This document shows positions 8,355 through 16,699 of a stretch of 34,775 nucleotides of DNA, in pieces. The position numbers and the translations under genes were made by a program. A model generated the notes under the pieces. That model searched no databases. It was not told where the DNA came from and saw only the letters and a list, made by a program, of their open reading frames with translations. The stretch covers positions 1-34,775 of the forward strand of contig DITJ01000113.1 of the NCBI GenBank assembly GCA_002422795.1, given 5' to 3'. This DNA comes from Alphaproteobacteria bacterium UBA6187. GTDB lineage: Bacteria; Pseudomonadota; Alphaproteobacteria; Rickettsiales; UBA6187. Positions within the stretch are counted from its first letter, which is position 1, and the number at the start of each line of letters is the position of its first letter.

Positions 8355-8403
8355 TGATTCTAATCGACAGTTTGAATTAGAATGAGTATATAAAATAAAT
8401 AAT
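8355..8403 (+). repeat. H-type repeat, upstream of tlpA-like gene
   Basis: TGATTCTAAT, then a CGACAGTTTGAA loop, then TTAGAATGAGTATATAAAATAAATAA. The 8-bp arms ATTCTAAT/ATTAGAAT make a small dyad. The same 45-50 base sequence occurs at 9474-9522 (opposite strand) and 9603-9652. This copy ends 29 bases before the tlpA-like start. It may be a promoter or operator, or half of a MITE. The rest of the 312-base gap (8120-8431) shows nothing convincing. Confidence 0.6.
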
Positions 8404-8431
8404 ATAAGAAACCCTAACCATACACAAAAAC

Positions 8432-9031
8432 ATGACCAAAATATTAAACTTCCCAAGCCCCAAGAAAAATAATCCATTTGTAGTAAAGGTTATGGTTGTA
8501 ACTTTAATACTACTGGCTGCCTTGAAACTACCTGAGCTTATGGATAACAGATCTGCCTTACTCAAGAAGCACGCAGTATTCCCGATTAGTAACCAGACAA
8601 AAATTACTGAGGATTACCTTGTTTATGATTTAAACGGCAACAGCCTGAAACTTTCTGAAATGCTGGGTGAGAACCTGACTATACTGGCCTTCTGGGCTAC
8701 ATGGTGTGGCTATTGCGCAGAAGAAATGCCGGTTATGGATGAAACCATCCCATATCTACAAAAGCACGGCATAAATATTATACCTGTCGCCAGGGGCGAT
8801 GATACTCCGGAAAAGATAAAACAGTTTTTTAAAAGGGGTAATATAAAAAATGTTGAAAGTGTTATAGCTTCCAGCCGCCTGCTTCATAAAGACCTTGGTG
8901 TTGCATCTTACCCGACATTTATAGCCATAGATAAAGACGGAATCGCCTTTGCAAACTTGCGCCCTAACTGGGAGGCATCTGATATATATAGCTTATTTGA
9001 GCAAATGCAGGAGATGAAAAGAGAGCTTTAG
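8432..9031 (+). CDS. TlpA/ResA-like membrane-anchored thioredoxin
   Basis: A 199-residue protein with a short cytoplasmic N-terminus, one membrane anchor (FVVKVMVVTLILLAALKLPEL, about residues 16-36) and a periplasmic thioredoxin fold. The redox motif is FWATWCGYCAEEMP, with Cys92 and Cys95. Later FIAIDKDGIA and a cis-Pro region (ASYPTFIA) complete the fold. Proteins of this type reduce apocytochrome c or other periplasmic thiols, which would suit the ccmAB genes in this window; the exact partner is inference. No clear Shine-Dalgarno precedes the ATG. The gene is convergent with the DUF983 gene, and both have an H repeat just upstream in the same orientation relative to transcription. Confidence 0.9.
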   Translation: MTKILNFPSPKKNNPFVVKVMVVTLILLAALKLPELMDNRSALLKKHAVFPISNQTKITEDYLVYDLNGNSLKLSEMLGENLTILAFWATWCGYCAEEMPVMDETIPYLQKHGINIIPVARGDDTPEKIKQFFKRGNIKNVESVIASSRLLHKDLGVASYPTFIAIDKDGIAFANLRPNWEASDIYSLFEQMQEMKREL

Positions 9032-9065
9032 TCTTTGTGGGTTGTGCCTTCAAAATATTTTATAA

Positions 9066-9437
9066 TTATTTCGAAGCACCTGAGCATTGTGTCCGCCAAA
9101 TCATTGCAATAAATAAGCCCTTGGCACGTGGCAGGATAATAAGTACCAGGATTAATGCAAGTAGCGGCCAAAGTACCATAGATATCCATTCCGGCCAGGT
9201 TGCGTCAAGGTCGTAAGCCAGCAGGAAGGGCGCAAGTATGTGGCCAACAATTAATATTGTAAGCCATGCTGGGCCATCTTCTGGCTTTATATCCCCGAAA
9301 TGTTCATCGCATACAGAGCAATTTGTAACATGGGTTAAATAACCTTTAAATAAACGGCCCTTGCCGCAATTGGGGCATTTGCAAAATATACCATTCTTTA
9401 CTATAGACCAGAAACTATGCAGTTTATTATCTTCCAT
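9066..9437 (-). CDS. DUF983 family zinc-ribbon membrane protein
   Basis: A 123-residue protein starting with a cytoplasmic zinc-ribbon-like segment, CKCPNCGKGRLFKGYL...CSVCDEHF (two CxxC pairs), followed by two membrane segments (LTILIVGHILAPFLLAY and WISMVLWPLLALILVLIIL). This is the DUF983 layout. In alphaproteobacteria such genes often occur near cytochrome oxidase genes, but the molecular role is not established. The start is well supported by AAGGAG 6 bases before the ATG. An H-type repeat lies 36 bases upstream. Confidence 0.88.
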   Translation of the reverse strand: MEDNKLHSFWSIVKNGIFCKCPNCGKGRLFKGYLTHVTNCSVCDEHFGDIKPEDGPAWLTILIVGHILAPFLLAYDLDATWPEWISMVLWPLLALILVLIILPRAKGLFIAMIWRTQCSGASK

Positions 9438-9473
9438 CGCTTGCTCCTTTGTGCCCGTAGCGTTCAGTCTTGC

Positions 9474-9645
9474 TTATATACTCATTCTGATTCAAACTGC
9501 GGATTATAATGCATCGTCTTTATTTGTTATATAAAAAAATTAAATCTTTGAAATAGAGCCACTATTACTTCAGATTTAACTTTTTCCTATAACAAAAAAT
9601 ACTTGATTCTAATCGGCAGTTTGAAACAGAATGAGTATATATAAT
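9474..9645. repeat. H element, long imperfect palindrome (MITE-like)
   Basis: The left arm begins TATATACTCATTCTG and includes TTCAAACTGCGGATT and TTTGTTATA. The right arm (complement of 9560-9645) repeats these blocks in the same order: TATATACTCATTCTG, TTCAAACTGCCGATT, TTTGTTATA, TTAAATCT. Arms are about 75-80 bases with small gaps. The outer sequence of each arm matches the single copy at 8355-8403. There is no reading frame inside. It occupies part of the 486-base gap 9438-9923. Confidence 0.7.
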
Positions 9646-9776
9646 AAATAAGTCTAAATTAATAGGGTTTTAAAATTAGTGTTTCTGGAAATAAAAGATA
9701 TTTTATAGTAAGTTTGATTTTTATTTGCGTAGGAAACCATCAGCTAAGTTTATAATAATCTTACTTAATAATTAGG

Positions 9777-9900
9777 CACTGTTAGCAAATTCTACTATAT
9801 CTTGCTGCAAATGGTGTTTTTCTGCGATACGGTGCTCACGTATGTCTATATACGCTGCGCTCCGTTTCTCAAAAAACACTTTGTTAACAGAGCATAGTGT
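9777..9900. repeat. Palindromic element F
   Basis: Imperfect inverted repeat between DUF983 and msrA. Left blocks CTGTTAGCAAA and GTGTTTTTCTGCGATACGG face right blocks CTGTTAACAAA and GTGTTTTTTGAGAAACGG (read as complement). The centre contains CACGTATGTCTATATACG. There is no coding potential. It lies just past the 3' end of the msrA gene. Confidence 0.6.
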
Positions 9901-9923
9901 CCAATAATGGGGATAGTAGCTTC

Positions 9924-10568
9924 TTATTTCACATAAAGTTCAGGAAATTCTTTTTCTAGATTAACTATCTTTGGCAAATCATTCCTAGCTACATATGGAT
10001 TTCCAGGATGTGATTTTACATAATCCTGGTGATAATCTTCTGCCTGGTAAAACTCGTTAAGTGCCTCTAATGTAGTTACTATAGGATCAGAAAATACTTT
10101 ATCCTGGTTTAGTTGGTTAATGTATGATTCTGATATCCTTTTCTGCTCTGGGTTTGAATAAAAAATAGCTGAGCGGTATTGCGTTCCAACATCATATCCT
10201 TGGTGGTTAAGCTCTGTAGGGTTATGCGCAACAGCAAAGTAAATTTTTAAGATTTTACCAAGAGTGATTTTTGATGGATCGTAAGTAACTTTTACAACTT
10301 CGGCATGTCCGGTTTTGCCTGTGCCTATCATTTCATAATGCGCTGTATCGGCACTTCCGCCCGCATAACCGGATATTGCCTTTGTCACGCCTTTTGTATG
10401 CTGGAATACCGCTTGTACCCCCCAGAAGCACCCACCGGCAAGCACAATAGTCTGGCTTCCAGATTGGCTTGCCAGTTGCTCATCTTCTTTAGGGGCAGGA
10501 ATCGAAGCTGCAAGTGCATGGTTAGATGAAAGACCGCATAATGAAGTTGCAAGTGTAATAATCTTCAT
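9924..10568 (-). CDS. msrA: Peptide methionine-(S)-sulfoxide reductase MsrA, exported form
   Basis: Reduces the S-epimer of methionine sulfoxide in proteins. The catalytic motif GGCFWG is present with Cys47. TGKTGHAEVVKVTYDP, GTQYRSAIFYSN and AEDYHQDYVKSHP are typical MsrA segments. The start chosen here (MKIITLATSLCGLSS...) has GGAG 8 bases upstream and gives a clean Sec signal peptide ending near HALAA. Two upstream in-frame ATGs (to 10616) would add 16 residues and spoil the signal; one of them also has a GGAG, so some uncertainty remains. It is the last gene of doxX-msrB-dipZ-msrA and is predicted to work in the periplasm, fed by DipZ. Confidence 0.93.
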   Translation of the reverse strand: MKIITLATSLCGLSSNHALAASIPAPKEDEQLASQSGSQTIVLAGGCFWGVQAVFQHTKGVTKAISGYAGGSADTAHYEMIGTGKTGHAEVVKVTYDPSKITLGKILKIYFAVAHNPTELNHQGYDVGTQYRSAIFYSNPEQKRISESYINQLNQDKVFSDPIVTTLEALNEFYQAEDYHQDYVKSHPGNPYVARNDLPKIVNLEKEFPELYVK

Positions 10569-10618
10569 AAAATTAACTCCGTTCTTTATAAATTTAAGTG
10601 TCATATTATTCTCCATTA

Positions 10619-12253
10619 TTAATTACCAAATGTAAATGCGTAAGCCTCAAGACCAGGTGTTTTAGTCGTAATTTCAATTATGCCTTCCTTACTTGAATCC
10701 TGGTTAATCAGTTCGTATAAGGTATTCTGCTTAACCAGTAGGTTGCCGTTTGGCGCATCCTTGCCAGATTCGCCAGCGGCTGGTTTGCCGTTTAATGTAA
10801 CTGTTGCTTCTATAGGGGCGCCATCTTTACTTCCAAGCACCACAAATACCTTTCCTGAGTTAAAATGGAACCGTAGTTTTGCCCCTGCATCTAATGCGGT
10901 TATACGCTCCCCGGCTACTTGCCATTTACCTGATAATGCCCAGTGATTTACTGGCAATATTTCTGGCGCGCTAAAGTCCTGTATATCATCAGTTATTTTT
11001 TCAGGGCTGCTGAAATTAGAGATGCGCGAACTACCAAGATATGTTTCATGCGTTTGGTTAGCGCTTCTTACAGATTTTGCAGAAGATGCTGGTTCTATTT
11101 TATTTAAACCGAGTAAAAAGCGGATATTATTTTCCGTTACATTATATGCACCCTCCCCAAAGTGCGTATACACTACCTGGCCTTCCTGGTTAATAAGATA
11201 ATGTGCAGGCCAATATTTATTTTTAAAATTAGTCCAGGTATCAAGTTTATTATCAAGCGCAACGGGGTATTTTATATTATGGGCCGCAATTGCAGCTTTA
11301 ACATTTTCTTCATTCTTTTCAAATTCAAATTCCGGCGCATGAATACCTATAATAACTAAGCCCTTATCGCGGTATTTTTTATCCCACTCTGTGATATAAG
11401 GTAATGTGCGCACGCAGTTAATGCAGGAATATGTCCAAAAATCAATTAGAACAACCTTGCCCTTCAAATTTTCCATAGTGAGTGGGTTACTGTTTATCCA
11501 GGATTCTATTCCGGCAAATTCCGGTGTGCTATACGGGGTGATTGCCTTAATAATTCCATCATGGTTTAATTGTGCAGAATCTTTTTTGGTGTTAAGCGAA
11601 GTGAAATCAAAACCAGATGCAATAACTGCAACTGCAAGTAAAATAATAACTCCGAATGATTTTCGCAATAACTCGGCATGTCTGGTAAAGAAGCCAAGTT
11701 GAGAGAGTATTTTTCTTCCTGTAAGAGAGATAATTAACATCGGCACTCCCGCTCCAAAAGCAAAGGCGGAGATAAGGAATAAGGCTTGTAAGTCACTTTC
11801 CTGACGGATAACCTGAACTAATATTGCCGCAAGGATTGGCCCTGCACATGGTGTCCACACTAACCCTATCAGCATTCCAATTAATATACCGCTGCAGAAA
11901 CCCTCTTTTGCGCCAAGTGTAAGGTTATTACCTTTATCGGCAAACTTCTGGGTTATACTGCTGAACCATTCAGAGAGCTTTTCTGAAAATAGAATTAATC
12001 CAAAAATTGTCAGGAATATTAATGAGCCATATTTTATAGTATCAAGGTCAATATTTAGTGCCATTACTAATTTACGAGATAAAAGCGCAAATAAAGTAAA
12101 TGCGATAACAAAGCCAAGTATAATTCCGAACGGACGTTTCCTGCCGCCTTCTACCGATGCAGAAAGCACTAACGGCAATACCGGTAAAATACATGGCGAG
12201 GCTATAAGCGCTAAACCTTCCAGAAATGATAAACCAATTTCAATAGGACTCAT
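10619..12253 (-). CDS. DipZ-like thiol-disulfide conduit: CcdA/DsbD membrane domain, TlpA thioredoxin domain and C-terminal beta domain
   Basis: A fusion of about 544 residues. The N-terminal part is a CcdA/DsbD-type membrane domain with the two conserved cysteine sites, ASPCILPVLP and WTPCAGPILAA, which move electrons across the inner membrane. A linker leads to a periplasmic TlpA-like thioredoxin domain with WTYSCINCVRTLP (CxxC) and the FKNKYWPAHYLIN region. The last 150 residues resemble the carbohydrate-binding-like C-terminal domain of mycobacterial DipZ (HETYLGSSR, KLRFHFNSGKVFVVLG). The start at 12253 has AAGG 8 bases away; the ATG at 12259 is too close to it. Position between msrB and msrA suggests it supplies reducing equivalents to both. 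Confidence 0.92.
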   Translation of the reverse strand: MSPIEIGLSFLEGLALIASPCILPVLPLVLSASVEGGRKRPFGIILGFVIAFTLFALLSRKLVMALNIDLDTIKYGSLIFLTIFGLILFSEKLSEWFSSITQKFADKGNNLTLGAKEGFCSGILIGMLIGLVWTPCAGPILAAILVQVIRQESDLQALFLISAFAFGAGVPMLIISLTGRKILSQLGFFTRHAELLRKSFGVIILLAVAVIASGFDFTSLNTKKDSAQLNHDGIIKAITPYSTPEFAGIESWINSNPLTMENLKGKVVLIDFWTYSCINCVRTLPYITEWDKKYRDKGLVIIGIHAPEFEFEKNEENVKAAIAAHNIKYPVALDNKLDTWTNFKNKYWPAHYLINQEGQVVYTHFGEGAYNVTENNIRFLLGLNKIEPASSAKSVRSANQTHETYLGSSRISNFSSPEKITDDIQDFSAPEILPVNHWALSGKWQVAGERITALDAGAKLRFHFNSGKVFVVLGSKDGAPIEATVTLNGKPAAGESGKDAPNGNLLVKQNTLYELINQDSSKEGIIEITTKTPGLEAYAFTFGN

Positions 12254-12274
12254 AACCATTACCTTTGTATAAAA

Positions 12275-12769
12275 TTAAACTTTATCCGGCACAAATTTTA
12301 ATGCCACACCATTATTGCAATAACGCAAGCCGGTAGGCTTTGGCCCATCATTGAAAACATGGCCTTGATGCCCCCCGCAACGTGCACAGTGATATTCAAT
12401 ACGTTGGGAAATCAGCTTATAATCTTTCTTTGTTTCAATATGCTCTTGGATAGAATCAAAAAAACTTGGCCAGCCCGTGCCGCTATCAAATTTATATTTT
12501 GATGGAAATAGTGGTAATTCACATCCCGCACAAATAAATGTACCATTACTATGTTCATCAACAAGTGGGCTAGTGAATGGGCGCTCTGTACCTTCCTCAC
12601 GGAGGATGTAGTATTGCTCCGGTGTTAGCTTTTCCTTCCACTGCGTGGCTGTTTTAGTTATTTTCTCAATGGTTTCCGCTGCAAAAACTTTTCCAGCACT
12701 TAATAAATTACTAAATGTCATAGTTCCGGCGCTGATTGCGGTAAATTTCATAAAAGTACGCCTATCCAT
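12275..12769 (-). CDS. msrB: Peptide methionine-(R)-sulfoxide reductase MsrB with twin-arginine-like signal
   Basis: Reduces the R-epimer of methionine sulfoxide. Structural zinc cysteines are C80/C83 (CAGC) and C128/C131 (CARC). GTGWPSF and GGHQGHVF are family motifs, and the catalytic cysteine is C151 in RYCNNGVALKF. The N-terminus MDRRTFMKFTAISAGTMTF carries RRTFMKF followed by a hydrophobic stretch and AFA-type cleavage (KVFAAE), a plausible Tat signal, though Sec use cannot be excluded. AAGGAG 7 bases before the ATG supports the start. It begins 12 bases after the doxX stop and ends 22 bases before dipZ, so it is part of one operon. Confidence 0.95.
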   Translation of the reverse strand: MDRRTFMKFTAISAGTMTFSNLLSAGKVFAAETIEKITKTATQWKEKLTPEQYYILREEGTERPFTSPLVDEHSNGTFICAGCELPLFPSKYKFDSGTGWPSFFDSIQEHIETKKDYKLISQRIEYHCARCGGHQGHVFNDGPKPTGLRYCNNGVALKFVPDKV

Positions 12770-12780
12770 TTCACTTCTCC

Positions 12781-13206
12781 TTATTTGCTAAATTTATTAT
12801 AGATAAAATTATCAACTGATAATTTTCCAGGTCCGAATGCAAGTATTGTTGTAAGGATCATCGCCCAATAAGCATGCTGGATATTCTGATCATAGGTAAA
12901 TTGTATAACTGCGGTCATCGCCAGTAGCGGTAATGTAGACAACCTGCTGGCCAGGCCAATAACTAGTAACACCGGGCATAATAATTCAAATGTTGTAGCA
13001 GAAACCGCTGCAAATATTGGCGGTATAAACGGTACATTATATTCATCTTTAAATAATGCAATTGTGTTAGAAAAATCACTGATTTTAACAAGGCCGGAAA
13101 GAAAAAACACACGCGCAATCCATAACCTTAGTACCACAAGTAGTAATGTTTGTAAAATGCTGACATTATTCATAAATATTTTATATATTTTTATAAGAAT
13201 AGGCAT
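12781..13206 (-). CDS. DoxX family membrane protein
   Basis: A 141-residue protein with four hydrophobic segments, including the DoxX-type LRLWIARVFFLSGLVKISDF near the start and FELLCPVLLVIGLASRLSTLPLLAMTAVIQF in the middle. DoxX proteins are inner-membrane proteins linked to thiol and oxidative-stress systems; in mycobacteria DoxX joins SodA and SseA in a membrane complex. The start at 13206 is chosen because GAGG lies 5 bases upstream. An ATG at 13308 would add 34 residues without a good ribosome site. It is the first gene of the msrB-dipZ-msrA cluster, suggesting a role in the same periplasmic redox pathway (inference). Confidence 0.9.
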   Translation of the reverse strand: MPILIKIYKIFMNNVSILQTLLLVVLRLWIARVFFLSGLVKISDFSNTIALFKDEYNVPFIPPIFAAVSATTFELLCPVLLVIGLASRLSTLPLLAMTAVIQFTYDQNIQHAYWAMILTTILAFGPGKLSVDNFIYNKFSK

Positions 13207-13523
13207 TGCGACCTCAATGTTTAAATAGTTTATACTCATTAATTCGGTTGCGTTGCCCAGATAGTTACATAATATTATGAATAAATCTATTGCCTTATCC
13301 AACCCCATGGGTGCTATAATTTTGAATTATAGTATTTGCCACTTTAAGACCGTCATGTATCAGTCATAGTCTTGTGTGGTTATCAAGCGCATAATATATT
13401 TTACTTGCTATATAAACAATTGCTCCCCGTGAGCAGATTGAAATTTATAAATATTTCCTCACAGAAATCTATGGTTAAGTAAGAAAGATGTGGATGCTTT
13501 GCGTCCAAGGAAATTTTATGCAT

Positions 13524-13629
13524 TATAGCGTTTTCGCTTTTCAACAATCATAGAAAATCGAGGCGATGTGTAGGGGAGTTACATGAGACGATGATTGACG
13601 CATGATTGTTGAAAATGGGAAATGCTATA
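13524..13629. repeat. Palindromic element G
   Basis: Outer arms TATAGCGTTTTCGCTTTT and CAACAATCAT on the left face CAACAATCAT and TATAGCATTTCCC (complement) on the right. Between them is a GAGGCGATGTGTAGGGGAG / GTTACATGAGACGATG core. The leftmost 18 bases recur exactly at 31187-31204. There is no reading frame. Together with hairpin D1 this accounts for much of the gap 13207-13792; the part before 13520 shows nothing clear. Confidence 0.65.
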
Positions 13630-13656
13630 TTATGGTTAATAAATAAGAGTTTCTCC

Positions 13657-13685
13657 TTGCCCGTACTGGCTTAGTGTTGTATTTA
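13657..13685 (+). promoter_or_regulatory. Candidate gyrA promoter
   Basis: TTGCCC at 13657-13662, a 17-base spacer, and TATTTA at 13680-13685, overlapping a TATAAT at 13684-13689. It lies directly before hairpin D1, so D1 would be in the 5' untranslated region. This is based on consensus alone. Confidence 0.35.
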
Positions 13686-13690
13686 TAATC

Positions 13691-13767
13691 GGTGCTGGGT
13701 AATGGGTGATAGGTATTGGGGAATAGTATAAAAATTCCCTAGCACCTATAACCTAACAACCAGCACC
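13691..13767. repeat. Iterated-heptamer hairpin D1 before gyrA
   Basis: The left arm is five 7-bp units: GGTGCTG, GGTAATG, GGTGATA, GGTATTG, GGGAATA (13691-13725). The right arm, read as complement from 13767 back to 13733, is GGTGCTG, GTTGTTA, GGTTATA, GGTGCTA, GGGAATT. The loop is 7 bases (13726-13732). In the first 34 positions 26 pair. The arm ends 25 bases before the gyrA start codon. Confidence 0.85.
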
Positions 13768-13792
13768 CATAATCAAAAACAGGTAGCCTAAA

Positions 13793-16594
13793 TTGACCAA
13801 TAATAACGTTGTTGACCTTCGCGTAAAAACTATCACCATTGAAGATGAGATGCGCACATCTTACCTTGATTATGCCATGAGTGTAATCGTAAGCCGCGCT
13901 ATCCCTGATGCCTGCGATGGCCTGAAACCTGTGCATAGGCGCATATTATTCGCCATGAATGAATCGGGCTGCGATTGGAATAAGCCTTACAGGAAATCAG
14001 CGCGTATTGTCGGTGAAGTGATGGGTAAATACCATCCGCATGGCGACTCGGCTATTTATCAATCCATGGTGCGCATGGCGCAGGAATTTTCCCTTCGCGC
14101 TCCATTAATTGACGGCCAGGGAAACTTCGGTTCAATGGATGGTGACGCTGCAGCGGCGATGCGTTATACAGAATCACGCATGGCAAAACTTGCCCACTCA
14201 TTATTAGATGACATAGATAAAGACACTGTAGATTTCCAGGATAACTATGATGGTTCAGAGCGTGAGCCTATAACCCTGCCTGCAAAATTCCCGAACTTAT
14301 TGGTAAATGGGGCAGGGGGTATTGCGGTTGGTATGGCTACCAACATCCCTCCTCATAATTTAGGTGAGATTATCGATGCAACCCTTGCATATATAGACAA
14401 TAATCAGCTTACAGATGAAGAATTATTACAAATCGTCCCAGGCCCGGATTTTCCAACAGGTGGTATAATATTGGGTCGTTCCGGTTCTGCAAAAGGTGTT
14501 AAAACTGGCCGTGGTTCGGTTATAATCCGTGGTCGTACGCATTTTGAGGATATCGGAAAAGGCAGAAAAGCTATTGTTGTAACTGAAATGCCTTATCAGG
14601 TGAATAAAGCCCTGATGCTGGAGAAAATCGGCGAATTAGTGCGCGAAAAGAAAATCGAAGGCATTAGTGAGATGCGCGATGAATCGGATAAAGATGGCGT
14701 GCGTGTGGTGGTGGAGCTTAAAAAAGAAGCTGTGCCTGAGGTAATCCTTAATTTGCTTTATAACTATACGCAGTTACAGGTTTCTTTTGGTGTGAACATG
14801 CTGGCGCTGGATCGCGGCCGCCCTATGCTTATGAATGTGCGTGATGTGCTGGTTGCTTTCACCCGTTTCCGTGAAGAAGTAATCACCCGCCGCACCAACT
14901 TCATGCTTACCAAAGCCCGCGATAAGGCACATATATTAATCGGTCTTTCTATCGCAGTTGCGAATATTGATGAAGTAATAAAACTAATCCGTAACGCGCC
15001 AGACCCTGCTGTTGCACGTGAGCAGTTACTTGCCCGCGCCTGGCCTGCGGCAAATGTTCAGGCTTTGATTGATTTGGTGGATGATAGCAATAACCGTATT
15101 GAAGGCGGCAATTGTTATTTCACTGAATTGCAGGCTAAAGCCATATTAGAAATGCGTTTATCGCGCTTAACTGGTTTAGAACAGGAAAAAATCAACAAGG
15201 AACTAGCGGAGCTAGGAGAGGAAATTAAGGATTACCTGGATATTTTACGCTCACGTATCCGTGTTCTTACTATAATGAAGCAGGAATTGACGCAGATTAA
15301 AGAAGAATTTGCCAACCCACGCCGCACCAGCTTCGATGAAAATGAATTTGAATCCGATATTGAAGATTTAATCGCCCGCGAGGATATGGTGGTTACCGTT
15401 ACAGTTGGCGGATATATCAAACGCGTGCCGCTTTCAACATACCGCGCGCAAAGACGCGGCGGCAAAGGCCGTTCCGGCATGAATATGGATGATGATGATG
15501 TTACTGTAAAAGTATTTGTTGCCAATACCCATACGCCATTATTGTTCTTTTCAACAACCGGTAAAGTTTATAAATTGAAAGTTTATAAATTACCAATGGG
15601 CAGCCCAACCACAAAGGGCAGGGCGCTTGTTAATATTTTCCCAATGGAAAAAGAGGAAACTATTAACGTGGTTATGCCTATGCCAGAAAATGAAGATAGC
15701 TGGGATAGGTTAAACATCATGTTTGCAACTAACAAAGGAACTGTGCGTCGTAACAGCCTGACAGACTTCAAAAATGTTGCATCAAACGGCAAAATAGCGA
15801 TGAAGCTTGATGAAGGCGACAAGTTAATGAGTGTGCGCGTATGTGATGAAACACAGCATATACTACTTTCGACTATCCACGGCAAATGTATACGCTTCCC
15901 GGTAAATAGTGTTCGTGAATTCAAAAGCCGCGCATCTACTGGCGTTCGCGGAATTAAACTTGATAAAGGCAATGAAGTTACTTCAATGTCCGTTCTAAAT
16001 GGCACTGAGCTTAACGATATTGCTGTTCGTGCTGAATATTTAAAAATCCCGGCGGAAGTGCGTTCAGAGCTTAGTTCATTGCTTTGGAAGCTGGAAGAGG
16101 CATCTGTTCAGGCTAACGAGACTAGCGATAGCCATCTTTCATTAGTGGATGTTACGCCTGCCGCGCAAGGTGAAAACGTTGAGGAAAAAATCGAGAAGCT
16201 ACTCTCCGGTATCACCAGTACAATGTCAATTGATGATATAAAAGACTGGGCGCGCAATGAGCAATTTATTGTAACTATCACAGAAAATGGCTTTGGAAAA
16301 CGCAGTTCAGCTTATGAATACCGCGTTACTAACCGTGGTGGTTCGGGAATTGTTAATATAATTACATCACCGCGTAATGGTCAGGTTGTTTCCAGCTACC
16401 AGATTGAAGATTCCGATCACTTAATGTTAATCACCACCAAAGGCCGCTTAATCCGCTGCCCGGTGCATGGTGTGCGCATTACAGGCAGGAACACGCAAGG
16501 TGTAACTATTTTCAAAACCAATGGTGATGAGAAGGTGATTTCGGTGGCGAAGATTGAGGATGCAGAGGGGCATGAGGAAGAGGCAGCAGAATAG
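13793..16594 (+). CDS. gyrA: DNA gyrase subunit A
   Basis: The breakage-reunion subunit of gyrase, which introduces negative supercoils. The 933-residue length is normal for alphaproteobacteria. The catalytic tyrosine is Y125 in AAAMRYTESR, and DEMRTSYLDYAMSVIVSRAIPD is the family start. The C-terminal half has the repeated beta-pinwheel blades, with a gyrase-box-like QRRGGKGRSG. The start is TTG at 13793: an in-frame stop lies 9 bases upstream and no ATG occurs before residue 20, so a non-ATG start is needed. AGG at 13781-13783 can serve as ribosome site. At the E. coli S83/D87 drug-contact positions it has Ser86 and Gln90, so the acidic residue is replaced. Hairpin D1 sits just upstream. 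Confidence 0.97.
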   Translation: MTNNNVVDLRVKTITIEDEMRTSYLDYAMSVIVSRAIPDACDGLKPVHRRILFAMNESGCDWNKPYRKSARIVGEVMGKYHPHGDSAIYQSMVRMAQEFSLRAPLIDGQGNFGSMDGDAAAAMRYTESRMAKLAHSLLDDIDKDTVDFQDNYDGSEREPITLPAKFPNLLVNGAGGIAVGMATNIPPHNLGEIIDATLAYIDNNQLTDEELLQIVPGPDFPTGGIILGRSGSAKGVKTGRGSVIIRGRTHFEDIGKGRKAIVVTEMPYQVNKALMLEKIGELVREKKIEGISEMRDESDKDGVRVVVELKKEAVPEVILNLLYNYTQLQVSFGVNMLALDRGRPMLMNVRDVLVAFTRFREEVITRRTNFMLTKARDKAHILIGLSIAVANIDEVIKLIRNAPDPAVAREQLLARAWPAANVQALIDLVDDSNNRIEGGNCYFTELQAKAILEMRLSRLTGLEQEKINKELAELGEEIKDYLDILRSRIRVLTIMKQELTQIKEEFANPRRTSFDENEFESDIEDLIAREDMVVTVTVGGYIKRVPLSTYRAQRRGGKGRSGMNMDDDDVTVKVFVANTHTPLLFFSTTGKVYKLKVYKLPMGSPTTKGRALVNIFPMEKEETINVVMPMPENEDSWDRLNIMFATNKGTVRRNSLTDFKNVASNGKIAMKLDEGDKLMSVRVCDETQHILLSTIHGKCIRFPVNSVREFKSRASTGVRGIKLDKGNEVTSMSVLNGTELNDIAVRAEYLKIPAEVRSELSSLLWKLEEASVQANETSDSHLSLVDVTPAAQGENVEEKIEKLLSGITSTMSIDDIKDWARNEQFIVTITENGFGKRSSAYEYRVTNRGGSGIVNIITSPRNGQVVSSYQIEDSDHLMLITTKGRLIRCPVHGVRITGRNTQGVTIFKTNGDEKVISVAKIEDAEGHEEEAAE

Positions 16595-16610
16595 AATGTA
16601 ATTTTTTGAC

Positions 16611-16657
16611 GTCGATTTTCCCACAATTTTTCTTTAAAATTTTGTAGGAAAATCGAC
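16611..16657. terminator. Inverted repeat after gyrA, possible terminator
   Basis: GTCGATTTTCCCACAA (16611-16626) pairs with TTGTAGGAAAATCGAC (16642-16657), with one mismatch in 16 bp. The centre, TTTTTCTTTAAAATT, is A/T-rich. It starts 17 bases after the gyrA stop. There is no strong T-run after it, so factor-independent termination is uncertain. Confidence 0.5.
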
Positions 16658-16699
16658 TATTTGGAATCCAGTCAATTGTAAAACCACATAATACAAATA

